A DNA stretch of 64,000 bases from Welwitschia mirabilis (Eukaryota > Gnetophyta > Gnetopsida > Welwitschiales), in the NCBI GenBank assembly GCA_051453625.1, contig JBOZIK010000001.1, forward strand, positions 164,818,970 to 164,882,969. The letters run 5' to 3'. The translations under genes were made by a program, and so were the position numbers. The notes below the pieces were generated by a model. It saw only the letters and a list, made by a program, of their open reading frames with translations. It was not told the origin of the DNA and did not search any database. Shown piece by piece: positions 24,541 to 36,438 of this stretch (its first letter is position 1; each line of letters begins with the position of its first letter).

Positions 24541-24669
24541 TTAAATCTATACCTAAGGCAAATGTAGTTATTAAATAGTTAAAATTTCTTGATGATAATG
24601 AAAATTATGAGTTAAATTTATATTTTAATAATTTCAAATTTATGGATATGAGTGAGCACATACCTCATG

Positions 24670-24815
24670 ATAAAACTTGAATTCTTGACATAGGTGCTAA
24701 TTATCACATGACTTATCAGCATGATTATTTTGATGACTTTGTCAAAGCACCAAGTCAAGTTTATTTGGAAAATAGAACTCTAGTTCTAGTAGAAGGCTAT
24801 GATTTAATCACTCTT
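24670..24815 (+). pseudogene. Copia B protease / gag-pre-integrase segment
   Basis: The frame near 24679 reads ILDIGANYHMTYQHDYFDDF, matching the plant copia pattern WILDTGAxxHMTxxxxxF. In the family the D of D-T/S-G is the aspartic protease catalytic residue; here D is kept and T has become I. Several residues later the frame remains open (to about 24800). The protease would cut gag-pol. No functional protein is expected. Confidence 0.8.
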
Positions 24816-25384
24816 AATTTGAATTTCTCTCTCCAAAAACTATTTCTCATGTTCTATATGTGCCTTTTTTGAGGTCACATATTCTATAGCTTTCCCCCAT
24901 AGTATGAGAAGGTCACTTAATTTCTCTGACTAAGTACACAGTGGATATTTTTTTATCTCAATTACTAATTGGTTACAAAAGGATCTAAATATGAAAAATT
25001 TATTCATCTTTAAGAAAAAATCATGAGATCACTTACCCTATGTTCCAAGTCAAAAACTTGGATGCTTAATATTCTATAGTTGAGGGGGAAGACTACTAGT
25101 TTTGATCCAGTTTCTTCTATTGATATGACATATTTGTAACCTTTAGAAATTAAGCAATTTAGTACTCTAAGCACTCTTAATCATGATTCTTATAGCAATT
25201 TAGTAGGTTCTTCAATCAAAGAAGCTGAGACTACCTATAGGTGACAACGTAATACTTACTTATAATCTACTTTTCAAGATGTTAGTCACAATGAACAGGG
25301 TAAAACTAGAGCCAAATGTGGCTCGCATACAACTCATGGTAATGATGTTGATAAGATTTATTTAATTTCTAATGGTAAACCAAC

Positions 25385-25500
25385 TTCTTTGAAAGACATC
25401 ATTCTACATCATTAATGGATCCAAGCCATAAAAGAAGAATACCATGCTCTTATAGAAAATGGTACATGGAAGTTAGTCCATAAAATTAAGGAACTTATAT
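25385..25500 (+). pseudogene. Copia B reverse transcriptase N-terminal fragment
   Basis: The frame reads WIQAIKEEYHALIENGTWKL, the classical start of plant copia RT (family WxxAMxEElxALxxNxTWxLV). Sequence stops matching soon after, and no YVDD region follows before the LTR. Integrase, expected between the protease and this point, is also missing, so two internal deletions or one complex event occurred. Confidence 0.85.
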
Positions 25501-26007
25501 ATCATGAATCATTGCACTAATACATCATTTGATCATAGAACCAACAACCACTACTTAAATAAAGATACTTGATCGAGAGAAGTCCTAGTATTTCAATCTA
25601 AGATTGAATTGATAATGAGTTAAATCAAACTTATTTTTATTTTATACATTATGGGCTTCATTTGACTTTTGCATTTATGATTAAAATTACGTCTAATATA
25701 GTACTATAGAATGTATAGTATAAATATGACCTAGTACCATGGGTTGTGTAGCACATATTTTGGCCTAGCATTATAGGATGTGTAACGCATATAAATAAGC
25801 CTATCTACTATAGGACATAGTAGTAAATTAATTAGATCTTTTATGAAGTAGTTACCTCACATGACAACTCCTTTTTGGAGGTTTTATTATATGTCACACA
25901 TTCCAATGATTATAATTATGTAGGTTTTATTGTAGATCACAAAACTCCTTTTTGGTGGTTTTTCACTAGTACTCTAATTTTTCCTTGGAAGAGAATGTAT
26001 TCCCATG
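25500..26007 (+). repeat. 3' internal remnant of copia B with local repeats
   Basis: No gene beyond the RT start. 25692-25825 holds three imperfect units of about 45 bp (a CTAGnACnATAGG then TGTGTAGnnCATAT pattern). AACTCCTTTTTGG recurs at 25865 and 25944. Confidence 0.6.
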
Positions 26008-26022
26008 TTGAAGGGGGGGAAT
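26008..26022 (+). promoter_or_regulatory. Polypurine tract of copia B
   Basis: GAAGGGGGGGAAT-type run directly before the TG of the 3' LTR. Confidence 0.85.
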
Positions 26023-26191
26023 TGCTAAGACTAGTATATACTATGATCCCATGCCTAGGAATATGTATAAACCCTAGTAATGTGCTTGCCTATTTAAGCA
26101 AGCTATTTGTTCAATAAGTGAAAAGGAGAAATAAAGTTTTAATTTGAAAATCTTGTGCCTCTTGATATTTTGGCATTCTTGTTTTCTTACA
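26023..26191 (+). repeat. 3' LTR of copia B
   Basis: Begins TGCTAAGACTAG and ends CTTACA; 169 bp, pairing with 19786-19954. Confidence 0.88.
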
Positions 26192-26196
26192 ATAAC

Positions 26197-26336
26197 CATA
26201 CTAGTAAGATCTACCTAAATTCCTTTTTCATTATGGCTATTTCCCTTGATTAGGCCTTTGCTAGTTACTCTTTTATGTTAGACTAACTCATTTATCTTAA
26301 AATAAGTGGAGATAAAAAAAAGTGTTTTTCTTGTCT
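26197..26336 (-). other. Sliver of chromovirus 1 between copia B and C
   Basis: About 140 bp between two insertions. No gene seen. It should be host (chromovirus) sequence if the nesting model is right. Confidence 0.4.
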
Positions 26337-27431
26337 TGCAATTTAAGGACTATGCTTGTGAGTATTGAATTAAAAGGTCAGTAAGTTATTGAAATAATAT
26401 TTTTTATAAGCTAAGTTAGATGCCTTAAAGTTAAATCTAGAACATATAATAGATCATAAGTGAGACACTTAAAACCATATTAAAAAAAAAGGCCAAAGTA
26501 AAAAGTAAATAAACTGGAAAAATTCCTTAGATGATTGATTAATATTATTCAAGGAGTTAACTACAAGTTGATGAAGAAAATTACTAAAATTTACTATGTA
26601 GCTAACTGAAAAAACAATGATGTTAACTAGCTAGAGATTGACTAGGACTTTCATAGGGGTTAATCACTTAGCTTATTATGGCTAAGAATAATTCAAGTGG
26701 TTAACTAGATCTAGTAAAGGGGTCAACCACCTTGCTTAAGATCCTTTTGTAAAATTTTAACATAAGATAAAAGGGTTAACAAGCATCTTAAAAGGTTTAA
26801 ATTAAAAAAAAATCCATTATGAACTATTGACAACATTAAAACTTCATCTTGAAATGTTAACTAGCCATTTTTAAGGATTCAACTATTATAATATTCATTT
26901 GTATAACTATAATAACTAAGAATGTGCTCATATAATAATTTATTTATTATAGTAATTGAGAATTTTTTAAAAAATTTATGTGATACTCTTAATAGCATTT
27001 AATATCAATCTATTATACTTTAAATCTATTTGACATTTCTCTGTATTAGATTATGGTAACAAGTAAGGTAATTTTGCTTGTTCTTTGATAAATAATTACT
27101 AGAAAATCCCATTTGTATTAATGAAGGACTATCATAAGGTTCCATTAGATGTGTAATTGAAGACTATACCTAGAATAAAAAAAATAGGCTTATTTTAATG
27201 CTTATCTTATCTTAATTTCCTTTCCTTATTTATCTCATTTTGCTTCATTGATTCTACCATAGTTAAATTATTTTTTTCAAATGCTATGAGTTTGGGTATT
27301 AAACATTCTTAGATTAGATTATAGTTTTAGTGTGCTTTTAGTTTGAGTTAAAAAAAGAATAGTAGAAATCTTTCAAGCTATTCTATTAATTCCTCTCCTT
27401 TAGCATAGCTAATCTTAGTGACTCATCCTCA
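26337..27431 (+). repeat. 5' LTR of element C
   Basis: About 1.1 kb. It aligns along its length with 35343-36438, for example GAAATAAT then AGATGCCTTA near 26390-26430, and TTAAACATTCTTAGATTAGA near 27300. It contains degenerate GGTTAAC and GGTCAACC motifs at about 26640-26880. The end is placed before the primer-binding site. Confidence 0.8.
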
Positions 27432-27435
27432 TGTG

Positions 27436-27450
27436 TTGGTGTAAGGCTTT
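27436..27450 (+). promoter_or_regulatory. Primer-binding site of element C (decayed)
   Basis: TTGGTGTAAGGCTTT resembles the initiator-tRNA-Met site TTGGTATCAGAGCTTT with a few changes, right after the LTR. Confidence 0.55.
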
Positions 27451-27479
27451 TTGCTTAATTTTTATTCTTTAATAGGTTA

Positions 27480-28720
27480 TACATTATAAAAGGCCAACCA
27501 ATCAACCATAGACTCTACTTTAGTAATGACAATTATGAATTTTGGAAGACAAGGATGCAGGTATTCATTAAAAAATTGAGTTTTGACTGCTAAACAATTA
27601 TAAAAGAAGGCTTCTTTTTACCAATAAAAGTCTAAACCATTAATGGAACCACTAACTTCATGATTAAATCTAAAAGATCATGGCAAAAAAGATAAAAATT
27701 AGTAATGAATGTAATATACTCTAGACTTAATGTGTAGGACTATAAAAAGAAAAGAAGCTTTACTACCATAAATGATATATCAGATTATGTGTAGGTAATA
27801 TATGAAGGAACCAATCACATGAAAAAGATCAAGAATTAAATGCTGATGATATGATTTGATAAAATTTGAATGAAAAATGATAAAACCTTTACAAAATTTA
27901 ATAACAAGCTCATGAACATTGTTAATGAACTTTAGGAGCTTGAAAAACCTCTTAAATCTAGCTAAATTGCTAAGAAGATATGAGGTCTTTTCTAAAATCC
28001 TATGACAATAAGGTTTTCTAAATTAAAAACACAAAGGAAATTAATAATATTAAGCTAGAACAATCACTAAGTTACATGTTTACATTTGAGCTAAGACATC
28101 TTTACAAAGGTAAAAAAGGTAAATATATGGCTCTTAATGTTAAAAACATTTCTTCTTCTAAACATAATGATAGCGATGATTCTACTAAATCATTCTATTT
28201 CAATTATGATTATAATATAGATGAGGAACTAGCATTATTTACTATAAGATTCAAAAAGATATTGATAGGTAAGAATTATAAAAATAAGAGAGATCATTTC
28301 ACAGCATATTCAAGACCCAAGGCTAACTCTAGAAAAAAAAAAGTATCTAATGCTCTACTTGCAAACATTTGAAACATATAGTAGTTGAGTGTCCAAATAA
28401 AAAAAAAAAAAAATTATCATAGAACTCTAAGAGAAATGTAATATGGCCACCTAAGATAGTAATGAATTAGATAGAAATAATATTCATAATGACAAGAGCC
28501 TCATAACGATAAGAGGCTATTTCTTATAGCACTCACCTCATCTAATGTGACATTTATCACTAAGATAAATAATGGTTTTGAACTTGATGTAGTGAATTTC
28601 CATAAATTATATTTAAAAAATGTGTCAACTCTTATAGGTCGTGAAGAAAGTGATGAAGAAGAGATTTTTTTTTGAATATTAAAGAAAATAAACTCATAAT
28701 CAAAGAATAAGATTTAAAAA
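27480..28720 (+). pseudogene. Element C gag
   Basis: It starts in a frame with NDNYEFWKTRMQVFIKKL, the usual N-terminal copia gag motif (YxxWKxRMxxxL). A central open stretch (28076-28372) carries DEELALFTIRFKKIL, like the Sirevirus-type region before the zinc knuckle. A complete CCHC knuckle follows at 28351-28395 in a different frame (C-STC-KHLK-H-IVVE-C). Gag would form the particle and bind RNA. Frame changes separate the blocks. Confidence 0.85.
28351..28395 (+). other. Intact CCHC zinc knuckle in element C gag
   Basis: CSTCKHLKHIVVECP gives an exact C-x2-C-x4-H-x4-C pattern, an RNA-binding zinc knuckle. It is the only fully preserved knuckle in the window, but is out of frame with the preceding gag ORF. 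Confidence 0.85.
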
Positions 28721-29439
28721 AAAATGTAGAATAAGACAATGATGTGGATGAAGGTCTAATGAAGGCTTACCAAGAGATCTTTAAAAAAACCAAAAATATT
28801 CTAAAAGAAAACACTCTCTTAAAGAAGGATGGATTCCAATGTAAATAAGAAAAGAATAAGTTAATATTCAAATTAAATATTCAAATTAAAGCTTGTAAAT
28901 AGGACTTTAGGAGATCAAGCATCACAATTTGAAAAAAAAGTCAAATATCTTTAAAACCTTTTAATAGTAAAAGAAAAGAAATACAAGTATTTTGTTTGCA
29001 CAATTAATGATTTAAATAAGATTATCTTAATGTTTTTCATAGATAATAGATTATTAAAGACAATGGCACTAAGTGATAAAAGTGGATTAGGAGATGTTCC
29101 ACCACACTCTTCCTCCTTTGTGTTAGCCTTGTAAAGTAAATATTTATCTATTTTTAAGGGTAAAAGATAAATACCATTAAACTTTAGATCATGTAATTGT
29201 TCAATATTACTCTCAAAACATTGTATTTAGCAAGAAAAGTAAAAAATTTTCTATTTGCCATTTTTGCAATAGATTTGATCATACCAAATTAAATTGTCAT
29301 TTTAGTAATGTATTTTCTAAATTTTGACTTTATCTAGTTATTAATTCATTAAGAAAAAATCAAATTTTAATATTAGATGAAGCAGTGGTAATCTTATAAG
29401 ATTCTTTTGGTTTATACTATCTTGACACCCACTATTGAT

Positions 29440-29620
29440 GTTTATTAGTACATTGACAGTGGTTTCTTAAGGTACATAACTATGGATACAAGTAGATTCA
29501 TAAGGATGGACAAACGTAATAGAGGTGACATGAGATTTGGACATAATAGAAAATTAATGGTAAAAGGTATTAGTACTATTAGTGGTAAGGATTTTCATCA
29601 GTTACAATTGTGAAAAATGT
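29440..29620 (+). pseudogene. Element C protease
   Basis: The frame from 29449 reads YIDSGFLRYITMDTSRF, matching copia YLDSGCSRHMTGDxSxF. The catalytic DSG is intact, but C, S, H and G positions downstream have changed. The frame then stays open through a GHNRKLMVKGISTI block. The aspartic protease would process gag-pol. Confidence 0.85.
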
Positions 29621-29754
29621 ACATATGTTTTATTTAGTACTTCAAATTGTCATGTATTAAATAGACATGATAAAATTTTATTGACTAATAGTAAGAATGA
29701 AATGTATTTTTTATTAGAAAATAAATAAGTAGTGAATTTTAATCTGTTATTTCA

Positions 29755-30370
29755 TTCGAGAAAAGTAGGATTTAACATACATGTTTAGGTTATGTTAATT
29801 ATAAAAACCTTTCTAGCATTTTGAAACATGATCTTGTTAAGAGTATTCCAACATTAAGAAAAGTTAAAGGAGAATTGTGTAGAGCTTGCCACTTGGAAAA
29901 ACAAACTAGAAAGAATACCTTTAAGATTGATCAACTTTTATCTTAACATTTCTTAAACTTGCTTCATCTTGATCTTGTAGGTTATACACTAGTAAAGGGT
30001 TTTAACTTTTTAAGATTCACAAGAGAATTATTTTTAAGACATAAAAATGAAGCATTTGAGAAGTTTCAAGTTATAAGTAAAAGATTAGAAAATAAGATTG
30101 ATCATAACATTAAAAAATTAGTAGTTATCATGAAAAATAATTTAAGAATTAGATGTTTAAAGAATGGTGTAAGAAGAATTACTTATGAATTCACAACCAT
30201 TATAACCCCATAAAAATGGTGTGGTAGAATGGAAGAATAAGATACTACAAGAAATGACTAGAACTATGCTATAAGAAAAGGATATAGATAAAATATTTTG
30301 GACTAAATCTCTCAACATAGCGTATTATATATATCTAATTAAAAGTTCCCTAGACCTAATGCTATGAAAA
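29755..30370 (+). pseudogene. Element C integrase (internally shortened)
   Basis: It begins with a SILKHDLVKSIPTL block, then ELCRACHLEKQTRK, which keeps the C-x2-C pair of the HHCC zinc site. An open stretch (29959-30213) follows with LLHLDLVGYT (family LLHxDLxGP; D is the first catalytic residue) and RELFLRHKNEAFEKF (family WVxFLxxKxEAFxxF). The segment between them that normally includes DDYSR is missing. A KNGV-like motif near 30160 and NGVVE-like remains near 30215 mark the end. Confidence 0.85.
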
Positions 30371-30839
30371 TATCCCATGAGATGTGGGGAAATAAAGGCC
30401 AAATGTATTATGTTTGAAAATATTTGCTATTAAATCTTTCATTATAAATAATGATGGACACATAAAAATTTTATTTCAAAATCATCAGAAAGGAATTTTT
30501 CTTGAATATTTTAAAATAAGTAAATCTTACGGGAATGAAAATTTAGGTTGAGTTGAAAAATGTGTTCATGTTAAAATAGATGAAGGAAATCATAAGATTG
30601 ATAATGAAGAGAAAGAATTTTAGTTAATTTCAAAAATAATTCAATCAAATTCTTAAACCTATACTTCCTCATCTTCCTCTTTTCTCTTCTCTCATGAGGA
30701 ATCCCCAATATCTAAGGAGATAATTATGCCTAAGGATTTATCTATGAAACTAGTAATTGGTAATGTGTTTGATAAGGTAAAGACTAGGAGTTAAATTTAT
30801 AAAAAAGTTTTTTTTACCTCTACCTTATAACCTAAATAT

Positions 30840-31720
30840 TTTAAAGAAGCTAAATGAGATGAGCATTGGATTAATGCTATGTAAGAAGTACTTGACTAAT
30901 TTAAGGAAAGTAATGTATGAAACATTGTTTTTAGAGCAAGTGATTACAATGTTATTTGTATCAAATGGGTTTTTAAAAACAAGTTAAATAAAAACTCCCA
31001 AGTAATAAAGAATAAAAAAAGATTGGTGGCACAAGGATACACTCAAATGAAAGGCATTAATTTTGAGGACAACTTTGTACCTATTACTAGATTACAGTCT
31101 ATTTATATTTTTTTTTCATTATCATGTTTTAAAAACTTTAAAATTTATCAAATGAATGTAGAAAAATTCTTTCTTGAATGAAATGTTAAATGAACTTGTA
31201 TTTATAAAATAAACCCATGGTTTTGAAGAATGAAGGTACTCTTACTATGTCTATAGATTGAAAAAGGCACTATATTGACTTAAATAGGCACCTAAAGCAT
31301 GGTATGAAAAATTAATATCCTTTCCCTTAGCTCATGGTTTCATTAGAGGTCAAATAGATAAGACTCTATTTGTTAAAAACATCAATTCGGATTTCTTACT
31401 TATGCAAATTTATGTTAATGACATTATCTTTAGAGCAATCATGGACTCTATGTTTCATGTGTTTACTAAACTTATAATCAATTTTTTTGAAAGAAGACAT
31501 TTTAATGAGCTATAAATGTTTCTTGGATCGTAATTCAAACAATAAAAAGATCATTTATTTCTATCTTAAAAAAAACTTATAGGTAAATTTATTAAGAATT
31601 TGAATTGGAATATTACAAACCAGCATCTACACTAATGGGAATCAATAACAAAATAGATTCTAACAAATATGACAAGGATGTGGACACCCACCTATATAGG
31701 AGCATGATTGGGAGTCTACT
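30840..31720 (+). pseudogene. Element C reverse transcriptase
   Basis: HWINAM opens the domain near 30858, then KWVFKNKL, KKRLVAQGYTQMKGINFED and a QMNVEKFFLE stretch follow, all classical copia RT blocks. The catalytic box near 31406 reads YVNDIIF where the family has YVDD, so one of the two catalytic aspartates is lost. The following FLGS block is near 31520. RT would copy element RNA to DNA. Stops are frequent, most explained by CAA or CAG becoming TAA or TAG. Confidence 0.88.
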
Positions 31721-32340
31721 ATAACCTAATATCTAGCAAACCATACAATACATTTTTAGTAGGACTATATGCCAGGTATTAATCCAAACACAAAGAATCT
31801 CATCATAAATTAATTAAATAAATTCTTAGGTATGTAAAAGGTATCCTAAGCTATGGTATTTGATCTTATACAGATAATACATCATATTTATCTATCTTTC
31901 TAGATGTTGATTAGGTTGGTTATAAGCATGATTAGAAGAGCACTAGTGGTCATTATTACTTTTTAAGAGTATGTTTAATTAGTCGATCCTCTGAGAAATA
32001 AATTTCTACAGCCTTATCCATTGGTAAAGCTAAGTTTGTAGTCATCGATAGTTGTGTATCTTAGTTATTATGGATTTATCATAATTTTATTATTCATGAA
32101 TTCAATACACCTACTTTCTATGATAACTATAGTGCCATAAACACCTTTAAAAATCCTATTCTTCATTCTAGAATTAAACACACTAATGTTTGTGATTATT
32201 TCATTAGAGATCATATTAAATACAAATATAATTAGCTTAAATATATGCCTACTAATCATTAATTAGCTAAAATTTTAATAAAACCCATTTCATATGATCA
32301 TTTTACATCTCTTTATAAATCTATGAATCTTGGTCCTTGT
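31720..32340 (+). pseudogene. Element C RNase H
   Basis: Blocks in order: a YTDN start near 31868, a KSTSGH segment near 31938, SSEKXISTALSIGKAKFV-like near 31990 (stop at X; family SKKQxxVALSTxEAEYx), then FYDNYSAINTFKNPILHSR near 32118-32175 (family CDNxSAIxxxxNPVxHxR) and a DYFIRDH segment. The family's catalytic D and E are partly lost. This ends pol. Confidence 0.85.
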
Positions 32341-33426
32341 CTTTCAACATTCCATCCTTTCTGCTTATCTTTTCACTTATCTCTAACATTCTCAACCATG
32401 TCAATCTTTTTTTTTTTAACTTTTCTTGTAATCTAAATTTTTTCCTTCATTAATTTTAATATTTTTAAGTCAATTGAAATTGACCTCTTTATATAAACAA
32501 TTAATTAAGGTGAGTAACCTACTCATTTTCTAAGTTGGCTGCATTACTTTTGATTTTTTAATAGGTCTTGAATAGTTGACCAGATGGTGTTAGGATTCAA
32601 TTGCATATAGTAGATATAATTAACTACTATTCTTAGAGGATTAACCACCCTTTATTAAGATTCTAGGAAAGCCATTGAAATGATCAACTCTATGTAGTGT
32701 ATACATTTCTATAAATTCTCAGCACTAGTCCTTTGTTGCCACTTCATTGTCTTTTTCTTTCTTCATTTCTTTACACCTATTAATCCTTTTAGAGGTTTTC
32801 TTACTCCAATTTTGGTATTATAGAGGTTAGTGTAACAATTTTTTGCAGGTTTCTTACATTGTTTATTAGTTACTTTTAACATTTCATAAGTATTATTTAA
32901 ATGTTTTTCAACAATTTAATATGTTTTGCACTTTTTTTATCCTAGCTAATGTTTTTTCTACTGCTTTGTCTTAAATTACCCCACTCCCCCACCCCTTTTT
33001 TTAATCATTTTTAGCTTAGATTTTATTAGATTTGAGTAGATTTTACATTAGTTCATAAATTTTTCTCTCTTTTGTAAACTTTTATCATAATTTAATTTGT
33101 TACAAGTGGTTTTCTTATTTTCTTTAGAAATTACGGAATGCATAAGTTCACTTAATTTACTTTGCTTTTTGAGTGATCGATTATTAAGAAAATTTACATT
33201 TTTTCAAAATTTTTTAATTACATCCACTTAAAATTCTCATCTTGTTGAAATCTTAGCATCTTATGTTATGTTATTAATTGTGCTAACAATTTGTGTACTA
33301 TTCTTGAATTTGATAATTCCTCTTGTAATTTTTTATTAAATCTATTGTTTTCATTGAGTAATTACATTATATTACTAGGTGATATTATTTTTTCTCAATA
33401 GTTATAATAGTGTTTCTTAAGTGAAG
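32341..33426 (+). other. Post-pol spacer of element C
   Basis: Non-coding, T-rich. Degenerate GTTGACC and GGATTAACCACC motifs near 32575-32660 match the GTCGAC-motif spacers of A and D. A C-rich CCCCACTCCCCCACCCC run lies at 32980-32996. Confidence 0.55.
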
Positions 33427-34800
33427 ATGGCTATCAGAATCTCTTACATTACCAAGGGTAAGGAGATTAAGGATACATCCTATAGATAGGTTGATTTATT
33501 TGCATAAATGGATAAACAAACTAGGTTATGATTTAAAATTAATTTCAAATCAAATACTATACTTGAGAAATAGAAATACAAATTTTTATCTTCCAGAATC
33601 TTCACCTACATATTAAGAAAATAATTTATTATTAGAAGTAAAACTCATTATTGATTTCCTACCTAAAAGTAATTATAGAGATTTTAGTCTATTCTATTCC
33701 AATATTAAGATAACCTCCATCAGAGACTCAGTTATTTGGACTATGATCTCAGGAGTATACTTTTGGATGACTCTCGATTCCATTGCATGACTTCTCAACA
33801 TTCCTTGATTATAAAGCATTGTGTAGGGTCATCAAGTGTTTACATGTAAATCTAGTGAAATATTCCCAATTAAAATCTGTACCACATAGGTTAAATACAT
33901 GCTAAAATCACTAAGGGTAATCAAAACCTCTAAAGAACATAGGAATGAAGTCACTTTCTAAATACTGTGATCTATATACTAGCTCTACTCATAAGAGAAG
34001 ATAGACACACCTATGATTATTTTTAGATTGTTAGTCCATCTTATCTAATATGAGAAAATGACTCTTTAGTATGGAGGCTTGATTACGAAATTTCCTCATT
34101 ACCTTCACATTTCTTACCTCAATGTAACATCACCATCCTCAATCATTTACAACCTTTTAATTATTTCACATTGATATGAATGCACATCTTCGAGGTTTAC
34201 AAAGCTATAAAGTTTTTCTATGCTCCTTCTCAAGGCTTTCATTCCTATGCCACATGATCTTGAGGATCCATAGATCTTATGATTGATCTACTTAATTCTC
34301 TTCACACTAGGTTATATGGGTAGGAGGAATCTTAGAAATGGATGATTTATCTATTCTAAGAGTTAACAAAGCATAAACATGTACTAGAGTCACTTAGACC
34401 TTCTTCTCATTAATCCTCCTACTCATTGATATCATCTTCTATTCCTTCATTAAACTATTTATGATGAGAGACAAATGTGAAGAAGGAGTTAAAGAAGTAG
34501 GAATAAGAGGAGGTAGAGGAAGTACTTGAGGAAAAGAATGTAGAGGAGGAGCATAGAAGTCCAAAGATAATGATGGTGAGGAATCTAAGAAGAAATAAAT
34601 GTGATTAGTGGAGAAGGAAGAAGAGAATTCATAGGAGGCACTTATGTCATCTTTTAGAGGGACTAAGGTCCTACCTGAGCTACATCGATCTTCCTCTACA
34701 TAGGAGGCTTCCTCATCATGATAGGGATTTAGAACATGCTTTTAGTATGTGTGTTATAGATTTAGGTCTAGTGGGCTTACTAATCCATAACAGTCTACTT
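33427..34800 (+). pseudogene. Element C third-ORF region (badly decayed)
   Basis: Position and length match the third ORFs of A and D. An ATG at 33427 opens MAIRISYITKGKEI, then stops follow frequently. A purine-rich GAGGAGG stretch at 34450-34620 would code an E-rich, acidic tail like the C-termini of the other two. I could not align the middle part by eye, so homology is inferred from position. Confidence 0.4.
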
Positions 34801-34970
34801 CATGTATGTCCATGTCATCCTAAAATATGATATTAGTTTTTCCATCACCCATGCTTTTCTCACATAAAGCTATCAATCATGGCTATGTTTACTATACCTC
34901 ATTTGAGAGTAACTCAAATTAGTTCTTTATTATGCACTTTTTATTAGTATTTTTTATTTCTATCTTTTTA

Positions 34971-34992
34971 TTAATGATAAAGGGAAAGAGAT
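34971..34992 (+). promoter_or_regulatory. Upstream polypurine-tract-like site of element C
   Basis: TTAATGATAAAGGGAAAGAG, about 350 bp before the 3' LTR, resembles the pre-LTR sites of A (AATGATAAAGGAGGAG) and D. Confidence 0.5.
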
Positions 34993-35329
34993 AGATAGTT
35001 ATATTATCCATTAAAACTATAAACATGTTTTAACACTGGCTTTTCTTGTGCTTTTGTATGCTTATGAACATAATATGAATTTTTTCTTTTAAATGCTTTT
35101 ATGTATATTCCCTTATGCTAGATTATATGTTTATTTCATTATTGAATATGTTGATGATAATGTTAGCACTCTAATAAGGTAATATTTCACTACCCTTGTA
35201 TTTAATTTGTGTCTTATGTCTTTTAATCCCTAGATATTAAAAGCTTATTTCATTACATATTTGACACACACTTATGTAAAGCACCAACCTAAGGGGAGAT
35301 GAAAATTTTGATTTGGTTGTTATCAATAA

Positions 35330-35342
35330 TATAAGAGGCGAT
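35330..35342 (+). promoter_or_regulatory. 3' polypurine tract of element C (decayed)
   Basis: ATAAGAGGCGAT lies just before the LTR start TGTTACACTTCC, in the place of the usual AAAGGGGGAGAT. Confidence 0.6.
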
Positions 35343-36438
35343 TGTTACACTTCCTAGCTATTAATTAATGAAAAATCAATTCCTATCTAGGGTTATTAAT
35401 GAAATAAAGTCTTTTTTAGACTAATCTAAATGCCTTAGATCTAAATACGAAACATGTAACTGATTACAATTAAGACACTTAGAAGCCATATCAAAAGACA
35501 AAAGAAGATAAAGTGAAAAAAAAAGAACTAGCAATAATTCCTTAAGCAATCAAGTAGTGTTATTTAGTGATTTGATTACATGTTGACGAAGAAAACTATT
35601 AAATTCACTATGTGATTTATTAATAGGCATAAGGGGGTTAATTTCTCAGAGGTTGATTAGGACATTCATAAAGGTTGATTACTTTGCTTATTATTGCTAA
35701 CTATAATTTAAGCACTTGACCATCTCTAGTAATCAATCAACTACCTAACTTAAGAATCTTTGAAAAAATCATAATGTAAGAGAAAGAGTTGACTAGCACC
35801 TTGAAGGGTTTAGCCATCAATCTAATGGTTAGTAATAAAATAGGTACTATAGACTAATTATAATCATTAAATCTTGAAAATTTAATTACCTATTTTTAAG
35901 GATCCAATAATCATATTATTCATCCTTTTAACCTACAATAGCTAAAAACATACTTGTATAAATAATTTGGCTATTGTAGTATTTGAAAAGTTTTGAAAAA
36001 TTTGTGTGGTACTCTTACTAGCATCTAATCTTAATCTATTATACTCCTAATCTATCTGACATTTCTTTTGTGATAATACGTAAGGTGATTTTACTTATTC
36101 TTATGGATAAGAATTACCAGAAAATCCTCTTTGTATTAATAAAGGACTATCACAAAGTTCTACTGGATATGTGATTAGAGACTATACTCGAAATAAAGAA
36201 AAACATGTTTTTTTAAATATTTATTTCATCTCAATTTCCTTTTATTATTTATATTATTATGCTTTATTATTTTTATCATAGTGAAATTATTTTTTAAATA
36301 ATACATGTTTGGATATTAAACACTCTTAGATTAGATTACAATTTCATTATGTCTTTATTTCATGTTAGACAATTGAATAGTAAAAATCTTCCAATCCATT
36401 TTATTTACCCCTCTTCTCTAGGATAGTTGGTCATCCCA
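35343..36438 (+). repeat. 3' LTR of element C
   Basis: It begins TGTTACACTTCC and ends near TCATCCCA, about 1096 bp. It pairs with 26337-27431, including GAAATAAAGTC then AAATGCCTTAG near 35400-35435. Degenerate GGTTGA and GTTGACTAG motifs occur at 35640-35800. Confidence 0.82.

Larger units (their letters stand above)
19786..26191 (+). mobile_element. Short-LTR Ty1/copia element B, internally deleted
   Basis: Two 169-bp direct repeats (19786-19954 and 26023-26191) are flanked by an exact 5-bp target duplication, ATAAC, at 19781-19785 and 26192-26196. A primer-binding site follows the left LTR and a polypurine tract precedes the right one. Inside are decayed gag, a protease/gag-pre-integrase segment and only the first part of RT; integrase and most of RT-RNase H are missing. 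It sits inside chromovirus 1 and so is younger. It includes a 787-N gap. Confidence 0.88.
26337..36438 (+). mobile_element. Sirevirus-like Ty1/copia element C
   Basis: Paired LTRs (about 26337-27431 and 35343-36438), a primer-binding site, and in order gag with a zinc knuckle, protease, integrase, RT, RNase H, then about 3 kb of post-pol sequence before the 3' LTR. That order defines Ty1/copia, and the long post-pol part matches elements A and D. Many stops and frameshifts kill it. The 5' edge is uncertain by 20 bp; ACTAT at 26349-26353 and 36441-36445 is a possible target duplication with shifted ends. Confidence 0.85.

Noticed and set aside
32068-32259. 63-codon minus ORF
   Set aside because: Shadow of element C RNase H, which is clearly read on the plus strand.
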